This document shows, piece after piece, positions 42,952-52,065 of a DNA stretch of 64,000 bases. The position numbers and the translations under genes were made by a program. The stretch is from Bacillota bacterium (GTDB taxonomy: Bacteria; Bacillota; Clostridia; Acetivibrionales; JAEZXR01), in NCBI GenBank assembly GCA_023419605.1, contig JAEZXR010000114.1, forward strand, positions 73,407 through 137,406. Reading direction: 5' to 3'. Numbering within the stretch: position 1 is the first letter of the stretch; each line of letters begins with the position of its first letter. The notes under the pieces are model-generated. The model saw only the letters and a list, made by a program, of their open reading frames with translations. It searched no databases and had not been told where the DNA came from.

Positions 42952-44283
42952 ATGAAGAAGCCAGTAAAGCTACTTTCTTCAGCACTTGTCCTATCGCTTG
43001 TATTAGGTACCCTGGCCGGATGCGGCAATGCGTCCAAAGCACCGGAAAATTCCAGTGCCGGTACAACACAGAGCACTGCCACAGCAAAACCTGCAGACAA
43101 AAAAGTGAACCTGAAATTTGTCATCTGGGACTATAACAAGGCTCCGGAATATAAGGACCTCATCGACGCATTTACAAAGGAGAATCCCAATATCACAATT
43201 GAACCTGCCGATATTACGGCAGCAGACTATACGAATAAAACCACCATCATGCTGGCCAGCGGAGACGACAGTGACCTTATCGGTGTAAAGGCGATGCCGG
43301 AATACTCCAGTTATGTTCAGAAAAAGCAGATTATTGCCATTGACGACATGATTGCCAAGGACAAAATTGATCCTGCGAGCTATGCAGGAATGCTGGACGG
43401 ATTGAAATTGGACGGAAAAACCTATGCACTGCCTTATAGAAGTGACTTCTGGGTCCTATTCTATAACAAGGATCTTTTTGATAAGGCAAAGGTTGCGTAT
43501 CCTACCAATGACATGACCTGGGACCAGTTCAGAGAGACGGCCAAAAAGCTTACCAGCGGACAGGGAAATGATAAAGTGTATGGTGCTTATGTGCATACAT
43601 GGAAATCAGCGGTTATGAACTGGGGTGTTGCAGATAAGAAAGGTACCATGGTGGATGGAAAGTATGATTTTGCAAAACAATACTACCAGATGTTCCTTGG
43701 AATGCAGAACGAAGATAAATCCATTCTGGACCTGGCAACGGCAAAAACATCAAGCGCCAGCTACGCAGGACAGTTTGAATCCGGAAAAGTGGGCATGTGC
43801 CTCATGGGAGCGTGGTTTGTGGGCACTCTGATTACGGATAAAAACGCAGGCAAGCACAATATTAACTGGAGCATGGTTTCCGTACCCCATAACCCGGGTG
43901 TTCAGCCTGGAACTACTTTTGGAAATGTTACACCGCTGGCTATTAACTCTAACAGTAAAAATAAGGAAGAGGCCTGGAAGTTTGTCAAATTCGTTGGAAG
44001 TGAAGCTGGCGCCAAAATACTGGCTGCACGCGGTGTAATGCCGGCCTTCCGGTCACAAGCCGTCATGGATGTTTATACAAGCACCAAAGGCTTCCCGGCA
44101 GAAGGCAAGGACGCATTGAAAACCAGCAGTGTAACCATCGAGTTCCCGCCGGATAAAAACGGAGGCGCTATTGATAAAGCATTGCAGGAAGAGCATGAAT
44201 TGATCATGATCGGTAAAAACTCCGTTGACGCCGGTTTGGCAGCCATGGCAAAACGTGTAGCGGATATTAAGGCTGGAAATTAA
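42952..44283 (+). CDS. Sugar ABC transporter substrate-binding lipoprotein
   Basis: 443 residues of the extracellular solute-binding protein family 1. The signal peptide ends in lipobox LAGC (Cys24), so it is membrane-anchored outside. After a Ser/Thr/Ala-rich spacer, the domain starts with NLKFVIWDYNKAPEYKDLIDAFTKENPNI. Typical marks TYALPYRSDFWVLFYNKDLFDKA and MCLMGAWFVGTL are present. AAGGAGG gives a strong start. First gene of a three-gene importer without its own ATPase; a shared MsmX-like ATPase elsewhere would be needed. Confidence 0.95.
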   Translation: MKKPVKLLSSALVLSLVLGTLAGCGNASKAPENSSAGTTQSTATAKPADKKVNLKFVIWDYNKAPEYKDLIDAFTKENPNITIEPADITAADYTNKTTIMLASGDDSDLIGVKAMPEYSSYVQKKQIIAIDDMIAKDKIDPASYAGMLDGLKLDGKTYALPYRSDFWVLFYNKDLFDKAKVAYPTNDMTWDQFRETAKKLTSGQGNDKVYGAYVHTWKSAVMNWGVADKKGTMVDGKYDFAKQYYQMFLGMQNEDKSILDLATAKTSSASYAGQFESGKVGMCLMGAWFVGTLITDKNAGKHNINWSMVSVPHNPGVQPGTTFGNVTPLAINSNSKNKEEAWKFVKFVGSEAGAKILAARGVMPAFRSQAVMDVYTSTKGFPAEGKDALKTSSVTIEFPPDKNGGAIDKALQEEHELIMIGKNSVDAGLAAMAKRVADIKAGN

Positions 44284-44290
44284 GTACCCT

Positions 44291-44337
44291 TTTGGGTGTG
44301 TGCCCTGTACAGTACTGTACGGGGCACCGCACTCAAA
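44291..44337 (+). other. Intercistronic stem-loop after the binding-protein gene
   Basis: TTTGGGTG, GTGCCC and GTAC pair with GTAC, GGGCAC and CACTCAAA around an AGTACT tip. There is no T-run. Such hairpins usually protect the binding-protein mRNA so that it is made in excess over the permeases. Confidence 0.7.
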
Positions 44338-44401
44338 AGAGAAATGTCAGGGAGGGGGATTTACCGGATAAGACATTGATCAGTATCCGGTAGAGACAAT
44401 C

Positions 44402-45322
44402 GTGGATATAGCATTGAATCAAAACAAGGAAGTCAGAAAAAGAAAAAAGAAAGGGAATATGAATACACTGATGGCGTATTCTTTTTTGCTTCCGAATTTC
44501 ATAGGATTTCTGGTTTTTACGCTGGTTCCGGTTTTAGCTGCTTTTGCTTTAAGCTTTATGGAATGGGATACTGCAAATCCCATGGTATTTGTGGGCTTTA
44601 AAAATTTTACCCGGCTTTTAAAGGATGAGACCTTTAAAATATCACTGTGGAACACCCTGTATTTTGCCCTTGGAAGTGTTCCCCTCACATTGATTTGTTC
44701 CCTGATTCTTGCCCTCGCGCTGAATAAGGGATTAAAGGGAGTTGAGGCCTTCCGGACTGTTTTCTTCCTTCCGTATATAACGTCTCTGGTTGCTATGGCG
44801 GTGGTTTGGAATATGTTGTTCCATCCTACGCTGGGACCCATTAACCAGGTGCTGCTGGCTATCGGAATAAAGAACCCGCCCGGGTGGACTTCCTCCGTGG
44901 AATGGGCGATGCCTGCTGTCATAATCACCAGCATATGGCGTAACATGGGATACTACATGGTAATGTATTTAGCCGGACTTCAAGGAATACCAAAAGAACT
45001 TTATGAAGCGGCTACAGTGGATGGCGCCAATGCCTGGCACAAATTTAGAAAAATTACGCTGCCCATGCTGACACCTACCACGTTTTTCGTAAGCATTATG
45101 CTGACCATCTCCTGCTTTAAGGTTTTCGACCTGATTCTGGTGATGACGGACGGCGGCCCTGGCAGAGCAACCAATGTGCTGGTTTATCATATCTATAACC
45201 AGGCATTTATCAATTCCAAGTTTGGATACTCTTCCGCCATTGCCATGGTGCTCTTCGCCATTGTTCTCGTGATTACCGTTATCCAATTCCAATTTGAGAA
45301 AAAATGGGTGAATTATTTTTAG
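44402..45322 (+). CDS. Sugar ABC transporter permease, MalF type
   Basis: 306 residues with six helices. LPNFIGFLVFTLVPVLAAFALSFMEWD opens the first one, and the EAA loop is EAATVDGANAWHKFRKITLPML. MTDGGPGRATNVL precedes the last helices. The start is uncertain: GTG 44402 has a weak ribosome binding site, whereas ATG at 44459 (NTLMAYSF) follows GAAAGGG closely; I kept the longer form because MalF-type N termini often carry a basic tail like RKRKKKG. Partner of the next gene. Confidence 0.93.
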   Translation: MDIALNQNKEVRKRKKKGNMNTLMAYSFLLPNFIGFLVFTLVPVLAAFALSFMEWDTANPMVFVGFKNFTRLLKDETFKISLWNTLYFALGSVPLTLICSLILALALNKGLKGVEAFRTVFFLPYITSLVAMAVVWNMLFHPTLGPINQVLLAIGIKNPPGWTSSVEWAMPAVIITSIWRNMGYYMVMYLAGLQGIPKELYEAATVDGANAWHKFRKITLPMLTPTTFFVSIMLTISCFKVFDLILVMTDGGPGRATNVLVYHIYNQAFINSKFGYSSAIAMVLFAIVLVITVIQFQFEKKWVNYF

Positions 45323-45390
45323 CATAGGGAATTCCTATCTTCACCTTTCTATAGGTCCATTACAAATCTGTTGGTTAAAGGCGTGATAAA

Positions 45391-46245
45391 ATGAATAATA
45401 CAGAGATTGCAGGTAATAAAAAACAGATGAATTTCATAGGGAAATTGTTTATGTATATCGTGCTGGCCATGGCGGCAGCAGGTGTCTTACTTCCCTTTAT
45501 CTGGATGCTTTCTGCATCCCTGAAACTGGACAAGGACGTTTTTCAGTTTCCCATCCAGTGGATTCCGAAGGATCCGCGATGGAAAAACTATCAGGATATA
45601 TGGAAGCAGATTCCTTTTCTAACCTTTTATATGAATACCACCAAACTGACGGTCATCATAACCTTCCTGCAATTACTGACCAGCAGCCTTGCGGCTTACG
45701 CATTTGCAAAGATCCGGTTTCCGGGACGCAATACTCTTTTTATAGCCTATATCGGTACTATTGCGGTGCCCTGGCAGGTCTATATGATTCCACAGTTCAT
45801 TATGATGAAGAAATTCGGGTTAAATGATTCCCATTTATCTTTGGTGCTTTTACAAGCCTTTACCGCTTTTGGCGTGTTCCTGATGCGGCAGTTCTACCTG
45901 AGCATTCCGGAGGAATTGTCTGAATCGGCGAGAATCGATGGCTTAAATGAATACGGCATCTACGCAAGGATTATATTGCCCTTGTCCAAGCCGGCCCTTG
46001 CGACATTGACCATTTTTACCTTTGTCAATGTGTGGAACGATTTTATGGGACCCTTGATCTATTTATCCTCTACTAAAAAGAAGACCATTCAGTTAGGCCT
46101 AAGGATGTTCATCTCCCAGTACAATGCGGAATATGCCCTCATCATGGCAGCTGCCGTATGTTCCATCGTTCCTGTTGTAATTGTATTCCTTTTTGCACAG
46201 CGTTACTTCATTGAGGGGATTGCAACCACCGGCTTAAAGGGATGA
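45391..46245 (+). CDS. Sugar ABC transporter permease, MalG type
   Basis: 284 residues, six helices, EAA loop ESARIDGLNEYGIYARIILPLSKPALATL. It ends with IEGIATTGLKG, the normal MalG-like tail. Last gene of the operon, followed by a terminator. Together with the binding protein and MalF-type subunit it makes one importer; the substrate is unknown but a plant-wall oligosaccharide is likely from context. Confidence 0.95.
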   Translation: MNNTEIAGNKKQMNFIGKLFMYIVLAMAAAGVLLPFIWMLSASLKLDKDVFQFPIQWIPKDPRWKNYQDIWKQIPFLTFYMNTTKLTVIITFLQLLTSSLAAYAFAKIRFPGRNTLFIAYIGTIAVPWQVYMIPQFIMMKKFGLNDSHLSLVLLQAFTAFGVFLMRQFYLSIPEELSESARIDGLNEYGIYARIILPLSKPALATLTIFTFVNVWNDFMGPLIYLSSTKKKTIQLGLRMFISQYNAEYALIMAAAVCSIVPVVIVFLFAQRYFIEGIATTGLKG

Positions 46246-46304
46246 CCTCCTCTTCCTGCACCACGCTTCCAGCTGTAAATTTTCCCCTGGGAGAGACACA
46301 GAGA

Positions 46305-46347
46305 AAGAGACCGGAACTATGCGTAAATAGCTCCGATCTCTTTTGTT
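46305..46347 (+). terminator. Terminator of the ABC operon
   Basis: AGAGACCGGA with CCGATCTCT and an inner ACTAT/ATAG helix, followed by TTTTGTTT. Confidence 0.7.
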
Positions 46348-46439
46348 TATGGTAAGGAAACTATGCATATTTATAAAAAGCAAAAAGCTGAATTACCAAG
46401 CGCTCAAGTATCATTTTACTAATATTTCCTTACCATGGG

Positions 46440-46566
46440 GAGTGCAGAGGGGATTCCCCTCGCCGGTCCGGAGGGGGTGCTCAGGAGCGTTAGCTCCGTC
46501 GAAGGGGGAAGTAGTTCCCCCTAGCGAAGAACAAGGTGCGTTAGCATTTTGTTCTAGCCTGTATTC
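46440..46566. repeat. Cluster of short hairpins with GCGTTAGC motifs between convergent operons
   Basis: AGGGGATTCCCCT, GGAGCGTTAGCTCC, GGGGGAAGTAGTTCCCCC and AGAACAA...TTGTTCT follow each other within about 125 bp. GCGTTAGC occurs twice. It has the look of a mosaic interspersed repeat; it may also end transcription from both sides. Confidence 0.6.
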
Positions 46567-46569
46567 TTT

Positions 46570-47409
46570 TCAGCCTTTCACAGCGCCTGCTGTTAAGCCT
46601 GAAATAATGTATTTCTGGAATATTAAAAATACAATGGCTGTCGGTAATGCAGCGATGCTAGCCGTTACCATGGTTTCGTTAAATGCTGCCTGCCGGTAGC
46701 TTCCATAATTTGCAACCCCAACGGTCAATGTCCACAGGTTTTGTTTTGAAACAAATATAAAAGGCCACATGTAGCTGTTCCATATGCTTAAAAATGTGTT
46801 AATTACCATAACTGCCATGGCCGGACCCGTAAGAGGAAAAATGATCTTCCAATAGATGCCCATCTCCGAACACCCGTCGATCCTTGCCGACTGCTCCAAT
46901 TCTCCAGGAAGCCCGGCAATGTATTGCCGCATAAGGAATATGCTTAAGGGTGTTACAAGGAATGGAACGATGAGTACCTGGTAGGTATTCATCCACTTGA
47001 TATCCGTAAAAAATTTATATAAGGGTATCAAGGTCAAGTGAATGGGTATCATCATGGTAGAAAGCAAAAGCATAAAGAAGAATTTCTTTCCCGGAAAATC
47101 CTTTTTGGCAAATGCATAGGCGACCATGGGGGCTAACAGAATGTTGGCACTTACAACGATAATTGCCACAATACTACTGTTAATGAAGTATTGAAAAAAG
47201 TTATTCGTGGAGAATACCGTTTTATATGCCTTTAACGTAGCCTGCTTCGGTATGAGATTGAAACCGTCGTTAAGTACGGCTACCGCTTCCTTAAATGTAG
47301 AGGATATCATATATAAAAACGGAAATATCATGATGATCAGGAAGGGCAGTAGCAATAAAGCAAGGAGCCAGCCTATCAAATCCTTATTCTTTTCCTTCAC
47401 TGTGCTCAT
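46570..47409 (-). CDS. Sugar ABC transporter permease, MalG type
   Basis: 279 residues with six helices and EAA loop EQSARIDGCSEMGIYWKIIFPLTGPAMAVM; C terminus ISGLTAGAVKG. Its ATG overlaps the stop of the preceding MalF-type gene by one base (TAATG), so translation is coupled. Third gene of a binding protein-MalF-MalG operon on the minus strand. Confidence 0.95.
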   Translation of the reverse strand: MSTVKEKNKDLIGWLLALLLLPFLIIMIFPFLYMISSTFKEAVAVLNDGFNLIPKQATLKAYKTVFSTNNFFQYFINSSIVAIIVVSANILLAPMVAYAFAKKDFPGKKFFFMLLLSTMMIPIHLTLIPLYKFFTDIKWMNTYQVLIVPFLVTPLSIFLMRQYIAGLPGELEQSARIDGCSEMGIYWKIIFPLTGPAMAVMVINTFLSIWNSYMWPFIFVSKQNLWTLTVGVANYGSYRQAAFNETMVTASIAALPTAIVFLIFQKYIISGLTAGAVKG

Positions 47410-48362
47410 TAATCACCCACTCCTTTGTCCAGTTTGAGTATCTTGGATTGGATCAGCGTAAATAGCAATATGATTACAAAGAGTGCATAACCGATGGCGG
47501 ATGCGTACCCCATCCTTTGTGATGTAAAGCCTTGCCTGTAGAGGTATAGCACACCTGTTGTTGTCGCATAGGCGGGACCTCCCGCTGTCATGATCTGGGG
47601 TTCTGTAAATACCTGTAGGGAATTTATGGTATTTACCACGATGACATACAGAGTCACATGCCGTAAATGGGGGAGTGTTACTTTAAAAAACTTTTGTACT
47701 GCATTTGCTCCGTCTACCGTAGCAGCTTCATAAAGCTCTTCCGGAATCGTTTGGAGAGCGGATAAGTAGATGATCATATAATAGCCTGTTGCAGCCCATA
47801 CGCTCATGGCCATTATACTGGGTAAAGCAGTATGCTGGTCAAGTAACCAGTTTCTTCCTTCCAATCCGATGGCCCGGACGAGTTGGGTAAGCAGTCCGTC
47901 TCTATACAGCAGCAGTTTAAATAATGTGGCGATAACCGTTATGGATGTAACAGTAGGAAAGAAAAAACCGATTCGGAAAAACGATTTTAGTTTCACACCC
48001 TGATTAAGGGCCACAGCCAATAACAGGGCAAATACCGTTGTAAAGGGTATTGTACCAAAGGCAAATACAAATGTATTTTTTAGAGCCGTGTGGAAATTTG
48101 CGTCTACAAGAAGTTCCTTGTAGTTTTCCAACCAAACAAAGTCATTGATGGAACCTTTTCGTAAAGGGTTAAAGTTTGTAAAGCTCATGTAAAAGGAATA
48201 GAATAAAGGATATATGGTAAATACGGAAAATAGCAGCACCCATGGAGAGATAAACAAGTACGAGATTTTATTACTTTTTATTCTGTACCAAAGACTATCA
48301 CGATTCACTGGCAATGGTGTACTATTTTTAATCGCAGGTTGTCCCGAACTATCCATTTTCAA
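47409..48362 (-). CDS. Sugar ABC transporter permease, MalF type
   Basis: About 317 residues. SYLFISPWVLLFSVFTIYPLFYSFYMSFTNFNPL opens the membrane part; EAA loop EAATVDGANAVQKFFKVTLPHL; MTAGGPAYATTTGVLYLYRQGF before the last helix. AAGGAG favours a TTG start at 48362 (seven bases away); ATG 48356 is six bases further in. Second gene of the minus-strand importer. Confidence 0.93.
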   Translation of the reverse strand: MKMDSSGQPAIKNSTPLPVNRDSLWYRIKSNKISYLFISPWVLLFSVFTIYPLFYSFYMSFTNFNPLRKGSINDFVWLENYKELLVDANFHTALKNTFVFAFGTIPFTTVFALLLAVALNQGVKLKSFFRIGFFFPTVTSITVIATLFKLLLYRDGLLTQLVRAIGLEGRNWLLDQHTALPSIMAMSVWAATGYYMIIYLSALQTIPEELYEAATVDGANAVQKFFKVTLPHLRHVTLYVIVVNTINSLQVFTEPQIMTAGGPAYATTTGVLYLYRQGFTSQRMGYASAIGYALFVIILLFTLIQSKILKLDKGVGD

Positions 48363-48382
48363 GTCAACTCTCCTTTTTAACA

Positions 48383-48415
48383 ATATGCTCCGGGCTGTTT
48401 AAGCCCAGAGCATAT
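48383..48415 (-). other. Intercistronic stem-loop
   Basis: ATATGCTC and GAGCATAT (48383-48390 with 48408-48415) enclose GGGC/GCCC. It lies between the binding-protein and permease genes and probably stabilises the upstream mRNA. It overlaps no coding sequence with the chosen TTG start. Confidence 0.65.
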
Positions 48416-48448
48416 ATTACAATTAGTTTCAGTTGTTTCTGGTTACAG

Positions 48449-49795
48449 TTACTTCAGCCAAATTTTACTTACATCTTTTTCACAGCTATCCGTAGCCTTA
48501 TCAATGGATACATTGTTAAGGAATATTTCCTGCATCATGGTAGATACTCTCATGCCAATGTCTTCAATTGATTTGTTAATGGGTGGAGCCCAGGTAGCGC
48601 CGGCTTTTGCTATTTCTATGAACTTGCCGACTCTTTTGGCATCGTCATCCTTTGGATTCTTGAATACATCAAGATCGCCGACGGTCTTCGTGGATGGCAA
48701 TATCGAGTAGGCGCAAAGTTTGGAAATATCTAATGCCGTGCTCTCGTCAGCCAAATAGGTCAAGTATTTGAATGCCGCATCCTTATTCTTGCATTGCTCA
48801 GGAATGGTCAATACTTCAGCACCGTTGAATGCGAAGGATTTTCCTGTTTCAGGGTTAGCGGGAATCATTTCGTAGCCCCAGTTCTTCACTGCTTTTCCGT
48901 CTTTCGTCATATAACCGGTCTGATAGGCGCCGACTACGAACATACCGAGCTTGTTGTTTGCGAAAGCCAGCTGGGCATTTGCTTCATTATCGCAGGAGCT
49001 GTAAGGTTTGATATCAGCCAGGAAGTTTAATGCCTTCTTTGCTGCATCTGTGTTAACACCTACTACTTCCTTGGATTTTCCGTTAACGTCCTTCTTGACG
49101 ATCATCTGTCCACCGGCACTATATAAGAAGCTTCCGAAGAACTGATAGTCGCCTGTAGCATCACCGGCTGCAATATTAAAACCGGGAACGCCGCATTTTT
49201 CCTTTATGGCCTTGGCATAGGCTTTCAATTCATTCCAATCCTTTGGTGGTTTTGCGGGATCGAGACCTGCCTGTTGAACAAGATCATAATTAATAGCCAG
49301 TGCCCTTGTTCCGACGGCCCATGGGAAAGCGTAAATTTTACCGTCCTTCTCACCAAGGTTCCAGTTAATAAACTTGTTTTTGGTTTCTGGAGTAATTAAT
49401 TTTGTTAAATCGGTCAGAGCGCCAACATCAGAGAAGGCACCTACCCAGGTGGAACCAAGTTCGAGAACGTCAGGAGCAGTACCGGCACCGATAGCGGTCT
49501 GGATTCTTGCAAATCCATCTCCCCAGCCAAGTTTGGTGGCTTCGATTTTGATATCGGGATTTTTCTTCACGAATTCGTCGATTGCCTTTGCTTTGATGGA
49601 AGTTTTTTCATCGCCGACATCCCAGAACTGCCAAAATTGAAGTGTTGTTTGTTTTGGAGCTTCCGTCGCTTTGGGAGCATCTGTCCCAGTAACTGGTTTG
49701 TCAGTTTCCTTGGAAGTTCCACAGCCTGTCAACCCCAGGGACACTACCATTAAAATAGCGAGACACAGTGAAAATAACCTCAAGTACTTTTTCAT
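48449..49795 (-). CDS. Sugar ABC transporter substrate-binding lipoprotein
   Basis: 448 residues. The signal peptide ends in lipobox LTGC (Cys25), followed by a Thr/Lys/Pro-rich linker and a family 1 solute-binding domain: TTLQFWQFWDVGDEKTSIKAKAIDEFVKKNPDI, TAPDVLELGSTWVGAF, YAFPWAVGTRALAINYDLVQQAGLDP and FAFNGAEVLTIPEQCKNKDAAFKYL. First gene of the minus-strand importer. No regulator adjoins it except the Bce-type module transcribed the other way, which is unlikely to control a sugar importer. Confidence 0.95.
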   Translation of the reverse strand: MKKYLRLFSLCLAILMVVSLGLTGCGTSKETDKPVTGTDAPKATEAPKQTTLQFWQFWDVGDEKTSIKAKAIDEFVKKNPDIKIEATKLGWGDGFARIQTAIGAGTAPDVLELGSTWVGAFSDVGALTDLTKLITPETKNKFINWNLGEKDGKIYAFPWAVGTRALAINYDLVQQAGLDPAKPPKDWNELKAYAKAIKEKCGVPGFNIAAGDATGDYQFFGSFLYSAGGQMIVKKDVNGKSKEVVGVNTDAAKKALNFLADIKPYSSCDNEANAQLAFANNKLGMFVVGAYQTGYMTKDGKAVKNWGYEMIPANPETGKSFAFNGAEVLTIPEQCKNKDAAFKYLTYLADESTALDISKLCAYSILPSTKTVGDLDVFKNPKDDDAKRVGKFIEIAKAGATWAPPINKSIEDIGMRVSTMMQEIFLNNVSIDKATDSCEKDVSKIWLK

Positions 49796-50064
49796 TACAA
49801 ACCCTCCTTTTAAAATTTGAAAAATTATTTGGTTCGCAACAAGTTTTGTCCCAAGTAAATATTGAAAAATATGTATGGAAAATGCGTTGAGATTTTACAT
49901 GAGCTTAACCTGTTGCTGATCTCAGCTATAATTATAATATCTATATTAAAAGATTTAATTGGTTAATCTTGGTTTTTATTGTATTATCTTGGCTATTCTT
50001 TCATTAAGAGAAATGTGCCGGGAAATTTGGAAAATGAGAGGGATATTTATGCGGTAGGAAATTA

Positions 50065-50073
50065 TGGTATAAT
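50065..50073 (+). promoter_or_regulatory. Extended -10 promoter of the Bce-type regulator operon
   Basis: TGGTATAAT at 50065-50073, an extended -10 box with no clear -35. It would start the transcript near 50080, at the base of the perfect hairpin. From 49796 to 50064 the divergent spacer shows nothing else I can name. Confidence 0.6.
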
Positions 50074-50082
50074 AGTAGCGTT

Positions 50083-50130
50083 ATGAGATATAGAGAAGGA
50101 TACCTTTGGGTATCCTTCTCTATATCTCAT
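50083..50130 (+). promoter_or_regulatory. Perfect 22-bp inverted repeat at the 5' end of the Bce-type operon
   Basis: Arms 50083-50104 and 50109-50130 are exact complements over a TTTG loop (outer ATGAGATATAG, inner AAGGATACC). It ends 25 nt before the regulator ATG. It could be an mRNA-stabilising 5' hairpin, an attenuator without T-run, or a binding site for the regulator itself. Confidence 0.75.
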
Positions 50131-50155
50131 GGAATTTGGGCGGGCAGGTGACGGT

Positions 50156-50854
50156 ATGTATAAAATTATGATTGTGGAAGATGATGAGAAAATTGTGAAG
50201 CTTATGGAAACCTATTTAAAGAGGTATGGGTATGATACCCTCTCCATTCACGACTTTTCAAAAATAAAAAAGGAATTTGTAGAGGCTAACCCCGATGTAG
50301 TTTTAATGGATATTAATTTGCCGTATTTTGACGGTTTTTACTGGTGCAGGGAGATAAGAACCCTGTCCAGGGTGCCTATCCTCTTCCTCTCTGCGCGGGG
50401 ATCGGATATGGATCAGGTCATGGCTATTGAAAACGGGGGAGACGATTATATTATCAAGCCTTTTTCCTTCGAAGTTTTACTGGCAAAAGTCAAAAGCATG
50501 ATCCGCAGGGCCTATGGCGAATATTCCGAAGGCAGGAGCAGTGATGTGTATGAAGTGGACGGGCTCTATCTGTTTTTGGATCAAAACATGGTGGAGTTTG
50601 GAGGAAGACGGCTGGAGCTCAGCAAGCGGGAATTCCGGCTTTTATACTGTCTGCTGAAAAAGGCAAATTCCATTGTACCCCGGGAAGAACTGCTGGAGCA
50701 GCTGTGGGACGATGTGGAATTTGTAGATGATAATACCCTGTCGGTGAATATTACGAGACTCAGGAAGCGGCTGGAGGAGATTGGCATCACGGATGCCATT
50801 GAGACCAAGAGGGGACAGGGGTATTGCATAACGAAGAACTGGGCGGTGCGGTAA
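50156..50854 (+). CDS. OmpR-family response regulator, BceR type
   Basis: 232 residues: receiver domain with Asp52 (PDVVLMDINLPYFDG) and a winged-helix output domain (about 130-228; LELSKREFRLLYCLLKKANSIVPREELLEQLW, NTLSVNITRLRKRLEEIG, IETKRGQGYCI). The ATG at 50156 is chosen since an earlier in-frame ATG (50129) lies inside the hairpin. Two bases separate it from the kinase gene. In BceRS systems it switches on the neighbouring transporter when a peptide antibiotic is present. Confidence 0.95.
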   Translation: MYKIMIVEDDEKIVKLMETYLKRYGYDTLSIHDFSKIKKEFVEANPDVVLMDINLPYFDGFYWCREIRTLSRVPILFLSARGSDMDQVMAIENGGDDYIIKPFSFEVLLAKVKSMIRRAYGEYSEGRSSDVYEVDGLYLFLDQNMVEFGGRRLELSKREFRLLYCLLKKANSIVPREELLEQLWDDVEFVDDNTLSVNITRLRKRLEEIGITDAIETKRGQGYCITKNWAVR

Positions 50855-50855
50855 C

Positions 50856-51908
50856 GTGAATTTTTGGAAATATTTGTTGGATCAGTTGGGATACATCCTT
50901 TTATATTTTGCAGGCGTACTTACTGTTATAACGGTGCTGTATTTAAGCAGGGTCCTGAACCCCCAGGGATGGGTTGGGGACGGCATTTTCTATGCTTTCC
51001 TGCTGTGTACTGTTTTTCTGTGCATCTTTCTGGCAGCAGGTTATCTAAGAAAGCGGTCCTTTTATAAAAACCTGAATCGGATGGCTCGGAGGGATGCAAA
51101 GCTGGAAGATACCTACAGAACCGGTGAAGCGCATACCTGGGAACACCGATTGTACAGGGATATTTTACTAAAGAACTATAAATCCTATAAGGACAGCTTG
51201 TCGGCGTTGGAGGAAGCACAGCGCCAGCATACGTATTTTATTAACCAATGGGTCCATCAGATGAAAACCCCCGTATCGGTGATAAATCTGCTTTTACAGA
51301 ACGACGGGGAAGATAGAATAACTTTGCTTGACAGCATTCGGGAGGAAAATGAAAAACTGGCAAAAGGCCTGGAAATGGCCCTTTATACAGCACGTCTGAG
51401 CCAATTTCATATTGACTTCAAGGTGGAAAGGGTGGACCTTCTCCCCCTGGTGCGGGAGGAGATCAACAAAAACAAAAAATCCTGCATTAAATACTCCATT
51501 TACCCCAAAATCACCGGGGAAAAGGAGTTGTTTGTGGAAACCGACTCCAAATGGATTGGCTTTGTTATCAATCAAATTATTGTAAATGCCATTAAGTACT
51601 CCAGAAACAAGAAGAGTGAAAAAAAGAGCATCCTGATTGAAGCAGACAGAGGCGATGGAAAGGCATCCCTCCGCATTACCGACGAGGGGATTGGTATTCC
51701 GAGGCGGGATTTGGGAAGGGTCTTTGATGCATTTTTCACAGGGGAAAACGGGCGAAAGTATTCGGAAGCTACAGGAATGGGGCTGTACCTGTCAAAACGG
51801 ATTTGTGAGGAGCTGGGGCATGAGATCCGGATTGCGTCAGAGGAGGGAGAATGGACGCAGGTCATGCTGACGTTCTATGAAGGGAAAAGTATTTTTGCCA
51901 TGAAATAG
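50856..51908 (+). CDS. Intramembrane-sensing histidine kinase, BceS type
   Basis: 350 residues. Two N-terminal helices (about 8-31 and 43-64) are separated by a very short loop, so there is no extracellular sensor domain, as in BceS. The H-box is FINQWVHQMKTPVSVINLLLQ (His134); N-box FVINQIIVNAIKYSRN; G-boxes DEGIGIPRRDLGRVFDAFFTGENGR and GMGLYLSKRICEELGH. GTG start. Such kinases read the activity of their partner ABC transporter rather than the drug. Confidence 0.95.
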   Translation: MNFWKYLLDQLGYILLYFAGVLTVITVLYLSRVLNPQGWVGDGIFYAFLLCTVFLCIFLAAGYLRKRSFYKNLNRMARRDAKLEDTYRTGEAHTWEHRLYRDILLKNYKSYKDSLSALEEAQRQHTYFINQWVHQMKTPVSVINLLLQNDGEDRITLLDSIREENEKLAKGLEMALYTARLSQFHIDFKVERVDLLPLVREEINKNKKSCIKYSIYPKITGEKELFVETDSKWIGFVINQIIVNAIKYSRNKKSEKKSILIEADRGDGKASLRITDEGIGIPRRDLGRVFDAFFTGENGRKYSEATGMGLYLSKRICEELGHEIRIASEEGEWTQVMLTFYEGKSIFAMK

Positions 51909-51968
51909 CTGTAGCCTGCTGTATAGTAATTCTTTCAAAATTGTAAGATAAAAGTAGGGCATGAAAGG

Positions 51969-52005
51969 GAAATCAATACAAGGATTTCTCCTTTTTCTTT
52001 ATAAT
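51969..52005 (+). promoter_or_regulatory. Candidate regulator-dependent promoter of the Bce-type transporter
   Basis: GAAATC-N8-GATTTC (51969-51988) followed 11 bases later by TATAAT (52000-52005). The inverted repeat sits where the -35 box would be. A BceR-type activator could bind here; this is inferred from position only. Confidence 0.35.
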
Positions 52006-52065
52006 TGGAACTGTAATTCACCCATAGGGCCAATGAATTTTTTAAAACAAAACGGAGGTAAAAGC

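Noticed and set aside
46343..46699. 118-codon open frame on the plus strand
   Set aside because: It spans a terminator-repeat region and then the antisense of the MalG-type gene; no family likeness.
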